Assembly (NCBI RefSeq): GCF_000158475.2
Contig: NZ_KI392030.1
Coordinates: forward strand, 1 to 64,000
Source of the DNA: Oxalobacter paraformigenes
Lineage (GTDB): Bacteria; Pseudomonadota; Gammaproteobacteria; Burkholderiales; Burkholderiaceae_D
Length of the DNA: 64,000 bases
Direction of reading: 5' to 3'
The notes below the pieces were generated by a model. That model worked only from the letters and a program-made list of their open reading frames with translations, did no database searches and was not told the DNA's origin. The translations under genes were made by a program, and so were the position numbers. Below are positions 1-8,494 of this stretch, piece by piece; position 1 is the stretch's first letter; each line of letters begins with the position of its first letter.

Positions 1-240
1 CCGTAATTCAACCTGGAAATCGGGGCAGGGTTGGGTCCGTTGGCGGGCAAGGTCTGGCGTTTCGGTTTGATGGGGTATACGGCCCAATCGGCCAATGTCA
101 TGTTGTGTTTGTCGGCTTTGGGGTCGGTCTTGTCCAAGATGGGCTATCCGGTCAAGGTCGGTGAGGCTGAGGCAGCCGCTCATCAGTCTTATGCCAATCA
201 GCATGCCAGTGCCGCACAGCAGGCCCGATCCCGCTCCTGA
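1..240 (+). pseudogene. C-terminal end of a class V (alanine/serine–glyoxylate type) aminotransferase, apparently interrupted
   Basis: The frame that ends in TGA at 238-240 encodes NLEIGAGLGPLAGKVWRFGL and then a conserved-looking C-terminal tail, typical of the PLP-dependent class V aminotransferases that transfer amino groups to glyoxylate. Only the last ~78 codons lie in the window. An in-frame TAA at 4-6 sits immediately before the Phe-Asn-Leu-Glu-Ile stretch, where relatives have a sense codon, so the gene looks broken by a nonsense change or a frameshift just outside the window. Only three bases upstream are visible, so the lesion cannot be classified, and the true substrate cannot be told from this tail. 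Confidence 0.5.
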
Positions 241-269
241 CTCCACTGCCTCTCTTTCTCTCAACTTAT

Positions 270-312
270 ACAAACGCCCTCTCCCCCTATTACCTCGGGC
301 GTTTGTATTTTT
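270..312 (+). terminator. Rho-independent terminator after the aminotransferase
   Basis: A perfect 10-bp stem (270-279 pairing with 297-306) is followed by a T-rich tract (ATTTTTATT). It lies 30 bases after the stop of the aminotransferase fragment and well before yggT, so it separates the two transcripts. Confidence 0.75.
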
Positions 313-487
313 ATTCCCTCATCAGTAATATACTCCCTTCAGAATCCGCATGGCCTTTTTCAGGAAAAGCCATTAATCCTGCTTGGCAAATGATCAAAAC
401 ATCAAACGCTGTCTCTGCCAGACTGGTGCCGAAGCGTTGTCTTACAACCAGTAAAATGACAAAAACGAACGAAAAAGGAGAAACAGT

Positions 488-1033
488 TTGCTGTATAGTG
501 TCTTGAAAATGATCGTCGATGCCGCCACAACCATACTGGGCGGTGTATTTCTTCTCCGCTTCTGGACACAAATTGTTCGTGCACGACCGCCCCTGCAAAT
601 CGCCCACCTTCTTTTCCTGTTGACTGACTGGCTCATCAAGCCCTTGCGGAAAGTCATTCCCGGCTGGGCCGGATACGACTGGTCGACTTTGCTTGCGGCT
701 ATTCTAATGGCCGTTATTTCCGCTTTGTTTGATACCTGGCTGATCAATTACTTTTCAGCAAAAATCGTGCTGTTTCTGACAATGCTTTCCCTCTTGAACT
801 GGGTTATTTATGGATTGATGGGACTGCTGATCATTGAGGCCATTTTCAGTTGGGTCAACCCCTATAGCCCGATTGCGGCATTTGTAAAAGATATGAATAG
901 ACCGCTATTGCACCCGATCAGGCGGATTCTTCCGACATTCGGCGGTTTCGATTTTTCTACCCTGATCGCATTTTTTCTGCTTCAGATCCTCTCCAGAATC
1001 ATCACCAACCTTATTCTGTCGAATCTGATATGA
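488..1033 (+). CDS. YggT family integral membrane protein
   Basis: The 181-residue protein has two tandem YGGT repeats, each with paired hydrophobic helices. The first lies at about residues 8-90 and the second, with FSWVNPYSPIAAFVKDMNRPLLHPIRRILP, at about 110-178. The family sits in the inner membrane; its role is not firmly established, with links reported to osmotic stress and cell division. The start is a TTG at 488, chosen because AAGGAG (475-480) lies seven bases upstream and the first in-frame ATG would cut into the first helix. It overlaps the next gene by four bases (ATGA), so the two are translationally coupled, the usual yggT–yggU arrangement. Confidence 0.85.
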   Translation: MLYSVLKMIVDAATTILGGVFLLRFWTQIVRARPPLQIAHLLFLLTDWLIKPLRKVIPGWAGYDWSTLLAAILMAVISALFDTWLINYFSAKIVLFLTMLSLLNWVIYGLMGLLIIEAIFSWVNPYSPIAAFVKDMNRPLLHPIRRILPTFGGFDFSTLIAFFLLQILSRIITNLILSNLI

Positions 1034-1332
1034 ACGTACTGTGGCTGTCGAAAACAAAAGAAGGGTACCGGATTGCCGTACAAGTCATTCCGAACGCGAG
1101 AAAATCCGAAATTGTATCCAGTGAAGGAGAAACGCTGCGTATCCGTTTACAAGCGCAACCTGTCGATGGAAAAGCCAATGAAGCCTTGGTTCAGTTGCTG
1201 GCGAAAAAGTTGCGCGTGCCCCGCAAACAGGTAAGCATTACACATGGTCTGGCGAACAAACGTAAACTGCTGGAAGTGATTGTTTCCGATCGCTCACAGG
1301 AAGATATCGTAAAACAGCTTCAGCCTGCCTGA
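1030..1332 (+). CDS. DUF167/YggU family protein
   Basis: This 100-residue protein matches the small DUF167 (YggU) family in length and in its central pattern (RIRLQAQPVDGKANEALVQLLAK, then a C-terminal ITHGLANKRKLLEV block). The fold is a compact alpha/beta domain; no biochemical role is established. The ATG overlaps the stop of yggT by four bases, so it is cotranslated with the membrane protein. It converges with ampD, whose stop is seven bases away, and no obvious terminator separates them. Confidence 0.85.
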   Translation: MNVLWLSKTKEGYRIAVQVIPNARKSEIVSSEGETLRIRLQAQPVDGKANEALVQLLAKKLRVPRKQVSITHGLANKRKLLEVIVSDRSQEDIVKQLQPA

Positions 1333-1339
1333 ATAAATA

Positions 1340-1933
1340 CTAGGTGATCCAGAATTCGAACGGAACAGTTCGGGAAATCAAACCTCCCGTTTTCTCAAGC
1401 TTTTCCTGATAACGGGCCCAGTTGAAAAACGGGCCCGGATCGGTTTTCCTTTCAGGCGCAATATGCTGGTGTCCTGTCACCGCTTGAAGAGGATAACGCT
1501 GGCACAAAGCTTCTGTCAGTAAAACCAGGGTATCGTATTGGGCCGCCATAAACGGCTCGTAATCGGTTCCCTCAATTTCAATACCAATGGAAAAATCGTT
1601 ACAGCCCGTGCGTCCGCGATACGAGGAAACGCCTGCATGCCATGCCCGTTTTTCAGTAGAGACAAACTGGATCAACGCACCGTCTCGGTCAATCAGAAAA
1701 TGCGACGATACTTTCAGCGAACGCAACTGCTCGAAAAAAGGATGGCGGTTACAATCCAGACGGTTGAGAAACAAATCCACAATACAATGACCACCGAACT
1801 CACCGGGGGGCAAGCTGATATTGTGAATAACAAGCAAATCAATCGTCTGATTCAGGGGACGCTCATTCTGGTTCGGCGAAACCAGCCGTTTTGCCTCCTG
1901 ACACCAGCCTTCCTTGTCGATATTCATATGCAT
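1340..1933 (-). CDS. ampD: 1,6-anhydro-N-acetylmuramyl-L-alanine amidase AmpD
   Basis: AmpD is a cytoplasmic zinc amidase that removes the stem peptide from anhydro-muropeptides during peptidoglycan recycling; its loss induces AmpC beta-lactamase in some bacteria. Family marks are VIHNIS (zinc His at residue 37), AWHAG (about 98), GIEIEG (catalytic Glu region), the TGHQHIAPERKTDPGP block with a second zinc His and Asp, and a length of ~197 residues. Two in-frame ATGs (1933 and 1927) could serve as the start, and neither has a clear ribosome-binding site. Relatives often place it beside the PP0621-type membrane protein; here two decayed genes separate them. Confidence 0.93.
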   Translation of the reverse strand: MHMNIDKEGWCQEAKRLVSPNQNERPLNQTIDLLVIHNISLPPGEFGGHCIVDLFLNRLDCNRHPFFEQLRSLKVSSHFLIDRDGALIQFVSTEKRAWHAGVSSYRGRTGCNDFSIGIEIEGTDYEPFMAAQYDTLVLLTEALCQRYPLQAVTGHQHIAPERKTDPGPFFNWARYQEKLEKTGGLISRTVPFEFWIT

Positions 1934-1986
1934 ACACTTTCAGGAAACAGGATCTTCATTTAAAACCATTTTCTCTGTTCTTTCAA

Positions 1987-2484
1987 ATGATTCTGGAAAC
2001 CGTGGGACTTATTTATATAAACCAAGACAAGACGATTACTCCGATCTGTGCAAAATCCTGCAGGATGAAACGGTCATATACGCTTATGAACACGTTTTCC
2101 CGGACGAAGAAGTCCGCCTCTAGCCTGACAGGCAGCGGCAACGCACTGGTCAGACAGGTTTGGAATGGGCACATCCTTAAATCTGCCGGCGAACTCATCG
2201 GCCAACCCGGGCTTACCCTGCAAAAATGAGAGAGGAAAGAGGTGTATGAAATCGGTTATCTGTTCAACCGGAATTTCCGGGCTAAGGGCTATGCCACTGA
2301 AGCCGCATCAGCCTGCAAACGATATTGTTTTGACGTTCCGGAGTGCAGGGTGGTCTGTTCCATTATACGAGACAATAATATTCCCTCTCAGAAAGTTGCC
2401 GTCAAAAACGGCATGAAAAAGATCGGCGAGACGATCAAGGATGGTTACAAGCTGAAAATGCTCCATTGTATTTATCGGTCCTAA
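1987..2484 (+). pseudogene. Decayed GNAT-family N-acetyltransferase
   Basis: Pieces of one GNAT acetyltransferase can be read in order only by changing frame. MILETVGLIY opens at 1987, YKPRQDDYSDLCKILQDE and the following EHVFPDEEVRL lie in another frame, and GELIGQPGLTLQ returns to the first frame. EIGYLFNRNFRAKGYATEAA (acetyl-CoA-binding region) and NIPSQKVAVKNGMKKIGE finish the C-terminus. I count a frame change near 2010, an in-frame TAG at 2121-2123, a frame change near 2165 and an in-frame TGA at 2227-2229. It resembles ribosomal-protein-type acetyltransferases acting on an unknown substrate. With four lesions no functional protein is expected. Confidence 0.8.
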
Positions 2485-2739
2485 AAGACGAAAGCGACTT
2501 GAGCCGTCCCGTTCAGGAAAACGGCGGCATTGTAATTTCAACAATTCTCGTCGGTCAGTAAGGACAAAAAAGCGATATCTCCATTATTTGTTTTGCGACC
2601 TCCATACAACAGATTTTTCACCAAAAAACCTGTCTGTAAACCAATCCAGTTTCCTGCTTGTATTTTCAAAACGAAACGATAGCCTTAATAAGTAACATTT
2701 TCAACCGGATGAAAACCAGGTCAATTCATACCGGACATA

Positions 2740-3165
2740 TTGTTCTCTGTCGAAATTACCTACTATCGCAGATGGTGTCAAAGTCCAGATGCCCGGCACA
2801 ATCCTCTTCGATTTAACGCGGAAATACGTGGATAGGACAATTACTGTCGATAAAAACAGATCAAAAAAGCGATCGTAACCTGACTGGACGAACAGAAAAT
2901 TCTGGCTGAAGGGGCTGGAGCCTTGTCATTCGCCGCTATCCAGAACCGTTTGATTCCCGTAAAGGGAAAATGTTGTCCTCATCGTCTCTGGGGAAACATG
3001 GACAATGGCCTTGTTCTAGGCGCTGCCCGAAGAAGCCCAAGATGAATGAAAAACAACATGCCGTGAGAAAATACGTTCTGATGCCGTATCGGCCCCAACA
3101 ACTCCCGGCCAACGACATAAAGTGGACATTTACAGATTCCGGGTCAACAATTATTGATGTGACAG
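2740..3165 (+). pseudogene. Remnant of a threonine/serine dehydratase (IlvA/TdcB type), C-terminal half
   Basis: Read across frames, this stretch gives LSKLPTIADGVKVQMPGTIL, FDLTRKYVDRTITVD, then QIKKAIV, TGA (2881-2883), LDEQKILAEGAGALSFAAIQ, NVVLIVSG and GNMD. These are the second half of a PLP-dependent threonine dehydratase, including the glycine-rich GGN(I/M)D block. A weaker stretch ending in DSGSTIIDVT (3136-3165) looks like the end of an ACT domain. Frame breaks fall near 2857, 2969 and 2992. No N-terminal catalytic half (the lysine region) could be found upstream. Bases 2485-2740 hold nothing else I recognise. Confidence 0.65.
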
Positions 3166-3168
3166 AAT

Positions 3169-3459
3169 CTAGTGTTTTGAAAAGTAAGCTGCCTTGTGTT
3201 CCCGGCAGCAGAATATTTTTCCGGAATGCACCAGGGCTTCCGAGTCCGGAATATAAATTCCGCATTCTTCACAACAGACCATATGCTCCACCTCATCGCG
3301 CCGCTGAATATGCGGACGCGAAGGAGAGAGAGGATTTTGAAAAGGACTCTCACTACGCTGAAGATGCTGGCGAATGATGAAAATACGGGAACTCCGCCGC
3401 AGTTTCACGATAACGGCGACAACAACCAGCACCAACACAAGCAACCACATCCAGGCCAT
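3169..3459 (-). CDS. PP0621-type small membrane protein with a Cys-rich C-terminus
   Basis: The 96-residue product has one N-terminal transmembrane helix (MAWMWLLVLVLVVVAVIVK), a basic linker, and a C-terminal motif MVCCEECGIYIPDSEAL followed by GKIFCCREH, which looks like a small metal-binding ribbon. This matches the PP0621 family of unknown function found next to ampD in many beta- and gammaproteobacteria. The ATG at 3459 is preferred over longer in-frame starts because GGAG lies just upstream on the minus strand and the helix then begins at residue 2. It diverges from yggS across about 140 bases. Confidence 0.7.
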   Translation of the reverse strand: MAWMWLLVLVLVVVAVIVKLRRSSRIFIIRQHLQRSESPFQNPLSPSRPHIQRRDEVEHMVCCEECGIYIPDSEALVHSGKIFCCREHKAAYFSKH

Positions 3460-3601
3460 TTTCTTTCTCCGCTTCAAAGTCCAGGCAACCTTTCCCTGAC
3501 TGTTTTGACGACATTTTATCAGGGTATCACCGAATCGTTCGTCATATAATGGACAGGAAACCATATCAGGCCAAACTCATTTTATTCAAGCTTTTTCAAT
3601 C

Positions 3602-4321
3602 ATGTCCACCATCAGTGACCATCTGCAAGAAATCCGGCAGCGTATCCAATCAGCTGCCCGGACAACCGAACGCAATCCTTCGACCGTGCATTTGCTGGCC
3701 GTTTCAAAGACACAACCCACAAACGCCATCCTTGAAGCCGCCGATGCGGGCCAAAAAGCTTTTGGGGAAAATTACGAACAGGAAGCGGTCAGTAAAATCC
3801 TTGCCATTCGCGCCAGCCGGCCGGATCTGAAACTGGAATGGCACTTTATCGGTCCGATTCAGAGCAACAAAACCCGTTCCATTGCTGAACATTTCGATTG
3901 GGTCCACTCCGTGGATCGCGAAAAAATTGCCAGACGACTTTCCGATCAGCGACCGGCTGCTCTGGCGCCCTTAAACATCTGTCTTCAGGTCAACATCAGC
4001 GGTGAAGCCAGTAAAAGCGGCATTCATCCGGAAAATCTGCTCGGCATGGCCAAAACCGTTTCCGCAATGCCGCGTTTGAAACTGCGCGGTTTGATGGCTA
4101 TTCCTGAACCGGAATCCAGTCCCGACCGACAGCGCGAGCCTTTCAAAGCCATGAAAGTACTGTTCAATCAACTACGCAAGGCCGGATACGATGTGGATAC
4201 GCTGTCCATGGGCATGTCCGATGATATGGACGCAGCCATAGAAGAGGGAGCCACAACCGTACGTATCGGCACTGCCATTTTCGGTAAAAGAAATTATTCT
4301 TCGCGAAAGGACTCCAGATAA
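3602..4321 (+). CDS. YggS family PLP homeostasis protein
   Basis: This is a 239-residue single-domain TIM-barrel PLP-binding protein. The family buffers free pyridoxal phosphate in the cytoplasm and has no known catalytic activity. PLP would bind the lysine of LLAVSKTQP (K36). Other marks are GENYEQEA, EWHFIGPIQSNKT, the LQVNISGEASKSG block, the RGLMAIPEP motif, and LSMGMSDDMDAAI with GTTVRIGTAIFG near the end, which contacts the phosphate. The start at 3602 gives the family's typical N-terminus. In many relatives it neighbours proC and yggT; here yggT lies about 3 kb upstream. Confidence 0.93.
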   Translation: MSTISDHLQEIRQRIQSAARTTERNPSTVHLLAVSKTQPTNAILEAADAGQKAFGENYEQEAVSKILAIRASRPDLKLEWHFIGPIQSNKTRSIAEHFDWVHSVDREKIARRLSDQRPAALAPLNICLQVNISGEASKSGIHPENLLGMAKTVSAMPRLKLRGLMAIPEPESSPDRQREPFKAMKVLFNQLRKAGYDVDTLSMGMSDDMDAAIEEGATTVRIGTAIFGKRNYSSRKDSR

Positions 4322-4357
4322 TGAAATTTTTTGAAGGTTTCGTAAAAGCGGCCCTGT

Positions 4358-4684
4358 TTATTTTTTGCGTCTGGCCAGAAAACCGATCAGTGGCGTAACG
4401 ATAGGACTGAAACGCCGCCATGTCTTGAAAAGGACGGTTGCCGATACCAGCCATGAAATCAGCCGGCGGGGTTTGATCGCCAGAAAAGACAAGGCAAGCG
4501 TACCGATAAAGAGCGGTTTTTTACGGATATGACTGAATCCATTCCATATGTTCAGCCCTTTCATGACGAAATCGGGCATTTGCATCGCGGACAAAACCTC
4601 GACTGCCAGCTTTTCCCGTAACAGCGCACTCTGGACTAGCAGTTCCGCTTTGCGCTGTGTCAATTTTCTGGTTGATTTGGCCAT
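4358..4684 (-). CDS. YqjK-like small protein
   Basis: The 108-residue basic protein starts with a charged helix (KSTRKLTQRKAELLVQSALLREKLA) and carries a hydrophobic C-terminal half (KKPLFIGTLALSFLAIKPRRLISWLVSATVLFKTW). It follows the yqjE- and yqjD-like genes in the order known from the yqjDEK cluster, which supports the assignment more than its own divergent sequence does. Function is unknown. Its stop lies only 36 bases from that of yggS on the opposite strand. Confidence 0.6.
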   Translation of the reverse strand: MAKSTRKLTQRKAELLVQSALLREKLAVEVLSAMQMPDFVMKGLNIWNGFSHIRKKPLFIGTLALSFLAIKPRRLISWLVSATVLFKTWRRFSPIVTPLIGFLARRKK

Positions 4685-4704
4685 GATGTGAAATGCCCCG
4701 GTTA

Positions 4705-5070
4705 TTATGCAGAAGGCGTCAGACGGTCGATATCTTTCGCTATTTCCTGACGAGTCAATTCAAACAGTTTCGGTTTTCTGCTGAAACTGCGTCGCACCCC
4801 TATGGCGATAACACATGCTATCGCACCAAAAAAAACCATTAACCCGACAATTGCGGCAATACGATACGTATCCCAGCAAAGCACGATAATCAGAATGACG
4901 GCAAGCAAAACCGTCAGGGCAAGACAAAACAATGCCGACAGGGACAGTAACAGATACGCAAGAAGCCGGATCCATTCTTCTTCCAGCTCGATTGCCGCCA
5001 ATTCACATCGGGTTTTCAGGATGGCAAGTACCGTACTTGCCACCTTTGCAAAATTATCGACCACTGCCAT
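4705..5070 (-). CDS. Phage-holin-like family membrane protein (YqjE-like)
   Basis: The protein has an N-terminal amphipathic helix (LAILKTRCELAAIELEEEWIR), two adjacent transmembrane segments (LLAYLLLSLSALFCLALTVLLAVILIIVLC and IAAIVGLMVFFGAIACVIAIG) and a charged tail. This is the pattern of the YqjE/holin_X family, a chromosomal membrane protein family not tied to phage lysis. The ATG at 5070 gives the usual N-terminus; a TTG at 5103 would overlap the upstream gene. No clear ribosome-binding site precedes either start, so translation may be coupled to the DUF883 gene whose stop is 13 bases away. Confidence 0.7.
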   Translation of the reverse strand: MAVVDNFAKVASTVLAILKTRCELAAIELEEEWIRLLAYLLLSLSALFCLALTVLLAVILIIVLCWDTYRIAAIVGLMVFFGAIACVIAIGVRRSFSRKPKLFELTRQEIAKDIDRLTPSA

Positions 5071-5083
5071 ACGCGTGTCTGGC

Positions 5084-5407
5084 TTACTTCTTCGACCGGG
5101 CAATCAGAAGGCCAACCAGAACGCCAACGGCAGCGACAATCCCGGCCGCTTTCCAGGGATGCTCTTTCGCGAATTCCGCTGTGCATACTGCCGCATCCTT
5201 CGCTTTGGTTACCACAACCTCTTCCAGTTCCTGGAGAGCGAATTTGGCATCGGTAATGGTCGACTCCAGCTTTCTTTTGGCGTTCTGATAACTCTCACTT
5301 CCCTGATGAGTACTGTTTTCCAACACTTTTTCAGCATCGCTGATAATCGACTTCAGACTGCCCATTATTTTGCCGCCGGATTGTCCGGCATTTTCCAGAA
5401 TTTCCAT
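5084..5407 (-). CDS. DUF883 family protein (YqjD/ElaB-like)
   Basis: A long amphipathic helical region (residues ~8-80, Lys/Glu-rich) is followed by one C-terminal transmembrane helix with Gly-rich packing (GIVAAVGVLVGLLIARSKK). This is the hallmark of the DUF883 family, whose E. coli members YqjD and ElaB are tail-anchored inner-membrane proteins that bind ribosomes in stationary phase. The ATG at 5407 is chosen because GGAAGGAAAAGG directly precedes it on the minus strand; a longer reading frame starting at 5452 lacks such a site. First gene of a three-gene membrane set. Confidence 0.78.
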   Translation of the reverse strand: MEILENAGQSGGKIMGSLKSIISDAEKVLENSTHQGSESYQNAKRKLESTITDAKFALQELEEVVVTKAKDAAVCTAEFAKEHPWKAAGIVAAVGVLVGLLIARSKK

Positions 5408-5519
5408 ATCCTTTTCCTTCCAGTCAAAGTTGAGTGAAAAGCCACTTTCCATCCATAAACGATTTAACAGACAAACACGACAATTACCAAAATTTCATGG
5501 CCTTTTCACAGGATAAACC

Positions 5520-6377
5520 TTAACGCAACATATAGTCCAGCGCAATGCCTGCAAATATAAATGCCCCCAACCAGTTGTTGTGCCGGAATGCCTGAAAACA
5601 GCCATCCCGATCCCGGTTTCTGATCAAGCGGAAATGATAAACGACACAAAAGAGTGCGCCACACCATCCCGCAAAGAACCAGCCTCCAAACTGGAGCTGC
5701 CAACCGGCAAACAAAGCAATCGACATCATTATGAGATAGCAGAACATGACAGCCAACACATCGAAACGGCCGAAGGTAATGGCGGAGGTACAAATGCCGA
5801 TCTTCAAATCGTCGTCACGGTCTACCATGGCATATTCAGTATCGTATGCCAGAGCCCAGAAGACATTGCCTAATAACAAAAGCCATGCGATCGGCGGAAC
5901 CTGATTCTGGACGGCAGCAAAAGCCATCGGAATACCGAAGCCGAAAGCGATACCCAGATAAGCTTGAGGCAAGGCGAAAAAGCGTTTGAAAAACGGGTAA
6001 GTCCCGGCGATCAGAACTGCTGCGACTGATAGACCGATCGTCAAATTGTTCAAGGGCAATACGAGCAGAAAAGACAATGCAGACAAGACAACAGCCACCC
6101 AGATTGCCTCGGACGGTTTCAATTTTCCGGACGTCAGGGGACGTTTCGCTGTTCTTTTGACATGCCGGTCGAAATCCCGGTCTGCAAAATCATTGATGGC
6201 GCAACCGGCTGAACGCATCAATACGGTACCGAGACAGAAAATAACGACAAGCGTAACGGACGGCTTTCCTTCCGCGGCAATCCACAAGGCGCACAGGGTA
6301 GGCCACAACAACAACAAGGTACCGACCGGCTTGTCCATCCGGATCAGACGCAAGTAAAGCAAAAAACGGTTTTCCAT
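5520..6377 (-). CDS. ubiA: 4-hydroxybenzoate polyprenyltransferase UbiA
   Basis: UbiA attaches the polyprenyl tail to 4-hydroxybenzoate in ubiquinone synthesis, in the inner membrane. The 285-residue protein has about eight to nine hydrophobic segments and both Asp-rich motifs for Mg-diphosphate: [15 protein letters not shown] with RPLTSGK (about residues 63-85) and [18 protein letters not shown] (about 178-195). The ATG at 6377 is preceded by AGGAAA. It lies downstream of recG on the same strand with a 53-base gap, so the two may be cotranscribed. Confidence 0.95.
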   Translation of the reverse strand: MENRFLLYLRLIRMDKPVGTLLLLWPTLCALWIAAEGKPSVTLVVIFCLGTVLMRSAGCAINDFADRDFDRHVKRTAKRPLTSGKLKPSEAIWVAVVLSALSFLLVLPLNNLTIGLSVAAVLIAGTYPFFKRFFALPQAYLGIAFGFGIPMAFAAVQNQVPPIAWLLLLGNVFWALAYDTEYAMVDRDDDLKIGICTSAITFGRFDVLAVMFCYLIMMSIALFAGWQLQFGGWFFAGWCGALFCVVYHFRLIRNRDRDGCFQAFRHNNWLGAFIFAGIALDYMLR

Positions 6378-6430
6378 GGCGTTTTTCCTGTTATGTAACC
6401 GACGTCAGCAAGGCGCTTCTCCGGTGGGAT

Positions 6431-8494
6431 TCAAATATTCAGGAATTCTTCCCTGTAATCGAGCCAGCGTGTCAAGTGCGCTGTCATGATTTTATCTGAA
6501 TCCGGGAAACGCTTTGTCAAAAGCGCCTCTGCAAGACTCGCTGCTTTTTCGATCAGCTCTCCATCCTTTTCAAGATCGGCAAACCGCAACATGGCCTGCC
6601 CCGATTGCCGGGAGCCCAGAAACTCCCCGGGTCCCCGAATCTCAAGATCGCGTTGGGCAATAATGAATCCGTCATTCGTTTCACGCATTGTCCTCAACCT
6701 TTGCCGGGCGGTTTCACCCAGCGGTTTCTGATACATGAGGAGACAGACACTGTCTACATCACCACGGCCAACGCGCCCTCTTAACTGATGAAGTTGCGAC
6801 AGTCCGAAACGTTCGGCATGTTCAATGACCATTAGAGACGCATTCGGCACATCCACGCCCACCTCAATAACGGTTGTGGCAACGAGCACCTGAATTCGGC
6901 CATCCACAAAATCCGACATGACACGCTGTTTTTCCACCGGTTTCATCCGCCCATGCACCAGCCCGACGGATAATCCTTTCAAGGCATCCGCCAGGACCGC
7001 ATGGGTATCAACCGCTGTCTGAAGCTGGAGGCTTTCGGATTCTTCAATCAACGGACAAACCCAATAGACCTGACGTCCGTCCAGGGTTGCCGCATGTATC
7101 CGTGCGATTACCTCATCTCTGCGTTCCTGATCGATCAGCCTTGTGACGACCGGTTTTCGCCCCGGAGGCAAACCGGCAATAACCGACACATCCAGATCGG
7201 CGTAAAACGTCATGGCCAGCGTCCTCGGAATCGGTGTGGCACTCATCATCAATTGATGGGGAATGGCTGAATGAAGGTCTCCCTTGTTACGCAGAACAAG
7301 CCTCTGGCCGACACCGAAACGATGTTGCTCGTCCACAATGACCAACCCAAGATTTGCGAACCGGACAGCATCCTGGATCAGGGCATGCGTTCCAATAACA
7401 AACTGCGCCTGCCCAGTCTGAATCATGGATAAGGCGGCATCCTTTTCTTTCTTTTTCATGCTGCCGCTTATCCCTATTACAGAGAGCCCAAGAGGTTTCA
7501 TCCAACTGGACAATCGTTCAAAATGCTGCTCGGCCAGTATTTCCGTCGGCGCCATCATCGCGGCCTGAAAACCATTATCGATTGCCAGCAAGGCGGCAAT
7601 CGCCGCCACAACCGTTTTCCCGCTACCCACATCGCCCTGAAGCAACCTTTGCATCGGGAATGCCCTGCCCATATCCTCTCTTATTTCCGCTAACACTTCT
7701 TGTTGTGCATGCGTCAGAGCGAACGGCAGACTCCGTACAAACCGTTCCGTCAGCTCTCCTGTCTTTTCCAGAGGATGGGATTTCTGACGACGTCTGGCAA
7801 TCTGCGCACGCCGCATCGACAACTGCTGCGCAAGGAGTTCATCGAATTTCATACGTTTCCATGCAGGATGGGAACGGTCGAGCAATGCATTTTCATCAAC
7901 GCCGGCAGGCGGATTGTGCAAAAACCGGATAGCGTCGGAAAAAAGGGGCAACTCCAGTTCCGCAAGCAACGCTTCCGGCAAAGTGTCGGACAAATCCAGC
8001 CGTTTCAGGACAGCGCCGATTTCCTTGCGCAAATAATTCTGCGATATGCCGTCACATGTGGGATATACCGGTGTCAGTGCGACAGGAAGCGGGGTGCTTT
8101 CATCCACAATACGGTAGGCGGGATGAATCATTTCGACACCATTGTATCCCTGTCTCAACTCGCCACGTACACGGATCCGTTTTCCTACGGCAAGCTGTTT
8201 TACCTGGCTGCCATAAAAATGAAGAAACCGTAGAACAAGCTGGCTTGTTCCATCCGAAACAAACACGACGAGTTGCCGCCTGGGGTGATACTGGATTTCA
8301 GAGGCCGTCACCACTCCTTCGACCTGCGCATGCCCTATCCGGCGAAACAGCGCTTCCGCAATATTCGTCAGTTTCGTTTCATCTTCATAGCGTGACGGCA
8401 AATGAAGCGCTGTCTCCATATCCGTCCGTATGCCCAGACGTTCCAGTTTATTCATGATCGTTTGAAAACAGCTGCCTGATAAGGGTCCATCCAC
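6431..8494 (-). CDS. recG: ATP-dependent DNA helicase RecG
   Basis: RecG remodels stalled replication forks and Holliday junctions. The N-terminal wedge/OB region (residues ~1-250) carries VSDGTSQLVLRF. It is followed by a superfamily 2 helicase core with Walker A GDVGSGKTVVA, the DEQH box in VIVDEQHRFGVGQR, motif III SATPIPRTL, and motif VI QLRGRVGRG. Length (about 687) is normal. The start is uncertain: the frame opens at GTG 8494, with AAGGAG only one or two bases away, while ATG at 8455 (MNKLERLGIRTD) has no visible ribosome-binding site. It diverges from malQ. Confidence 0.95.
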   Translation of the reverse strand: MDGPLSGSCFQTIMNKLERLGIRTDMETALHLPSRYEDETKLTNIAEALFRRIGHAQVEGVVTASEIQYHPRRQLVVFVSDGTSQLVLRFLHFYGSQVKQLAVGKRIRVRGELRQGYNGVEMIHPAYRIVDESTPLPVALTPVYPTCDGISQNYLRKEIGAVLKRLDLSDTLPEALLAELELPLFSDAIRFLHNPPAGVDENALLDRSHPAWKRMKFDELLAQQLSMRRAQIARRRQKSHPLEKTGELTERFVRSLPFALTHAQQEVLAEIREDMGRAFPMQRLLQGDVGSGKTVVAAIAALLAIDNGFQAAMMAPTEILAEQHFERLSSWMKPLGLSVIGISGSMKKKEKDAALSMIQTGQAQFVIGTHALIQDAVRFANLGLVIVDEQHRFGVGQRLVLRNKGDLHSAIPHQLMMSATPIPRTLAMTFYADLDVSVIAGLPPGRKPVVTRLIDQERRDEVIARIHAATLDGRQVYWVCPLIEESESLQLQTAVDTHAVLADALKGLSVGLVHGRMKPVEKQRVMSDFVDGRIQVLVATTVIEVGVDVPNASLMVIEHAERFGLSQLHQLRGRVGRGDVDSVCLLMYQKPLGETARQRLRTMRETNDGFIIAQRDLEIRGPGEFLGSRQSGQAMLRFADLEKDGELIEKAASLAEALLTKRFPDSDKIMTAHLTRWLDYREEFLNI

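Noticed and set aside
8488-8494. GTG at 8494 as a certain start for recG
   Set aside because: The AAGGAG is too close to it, so the start is left as uncertain.
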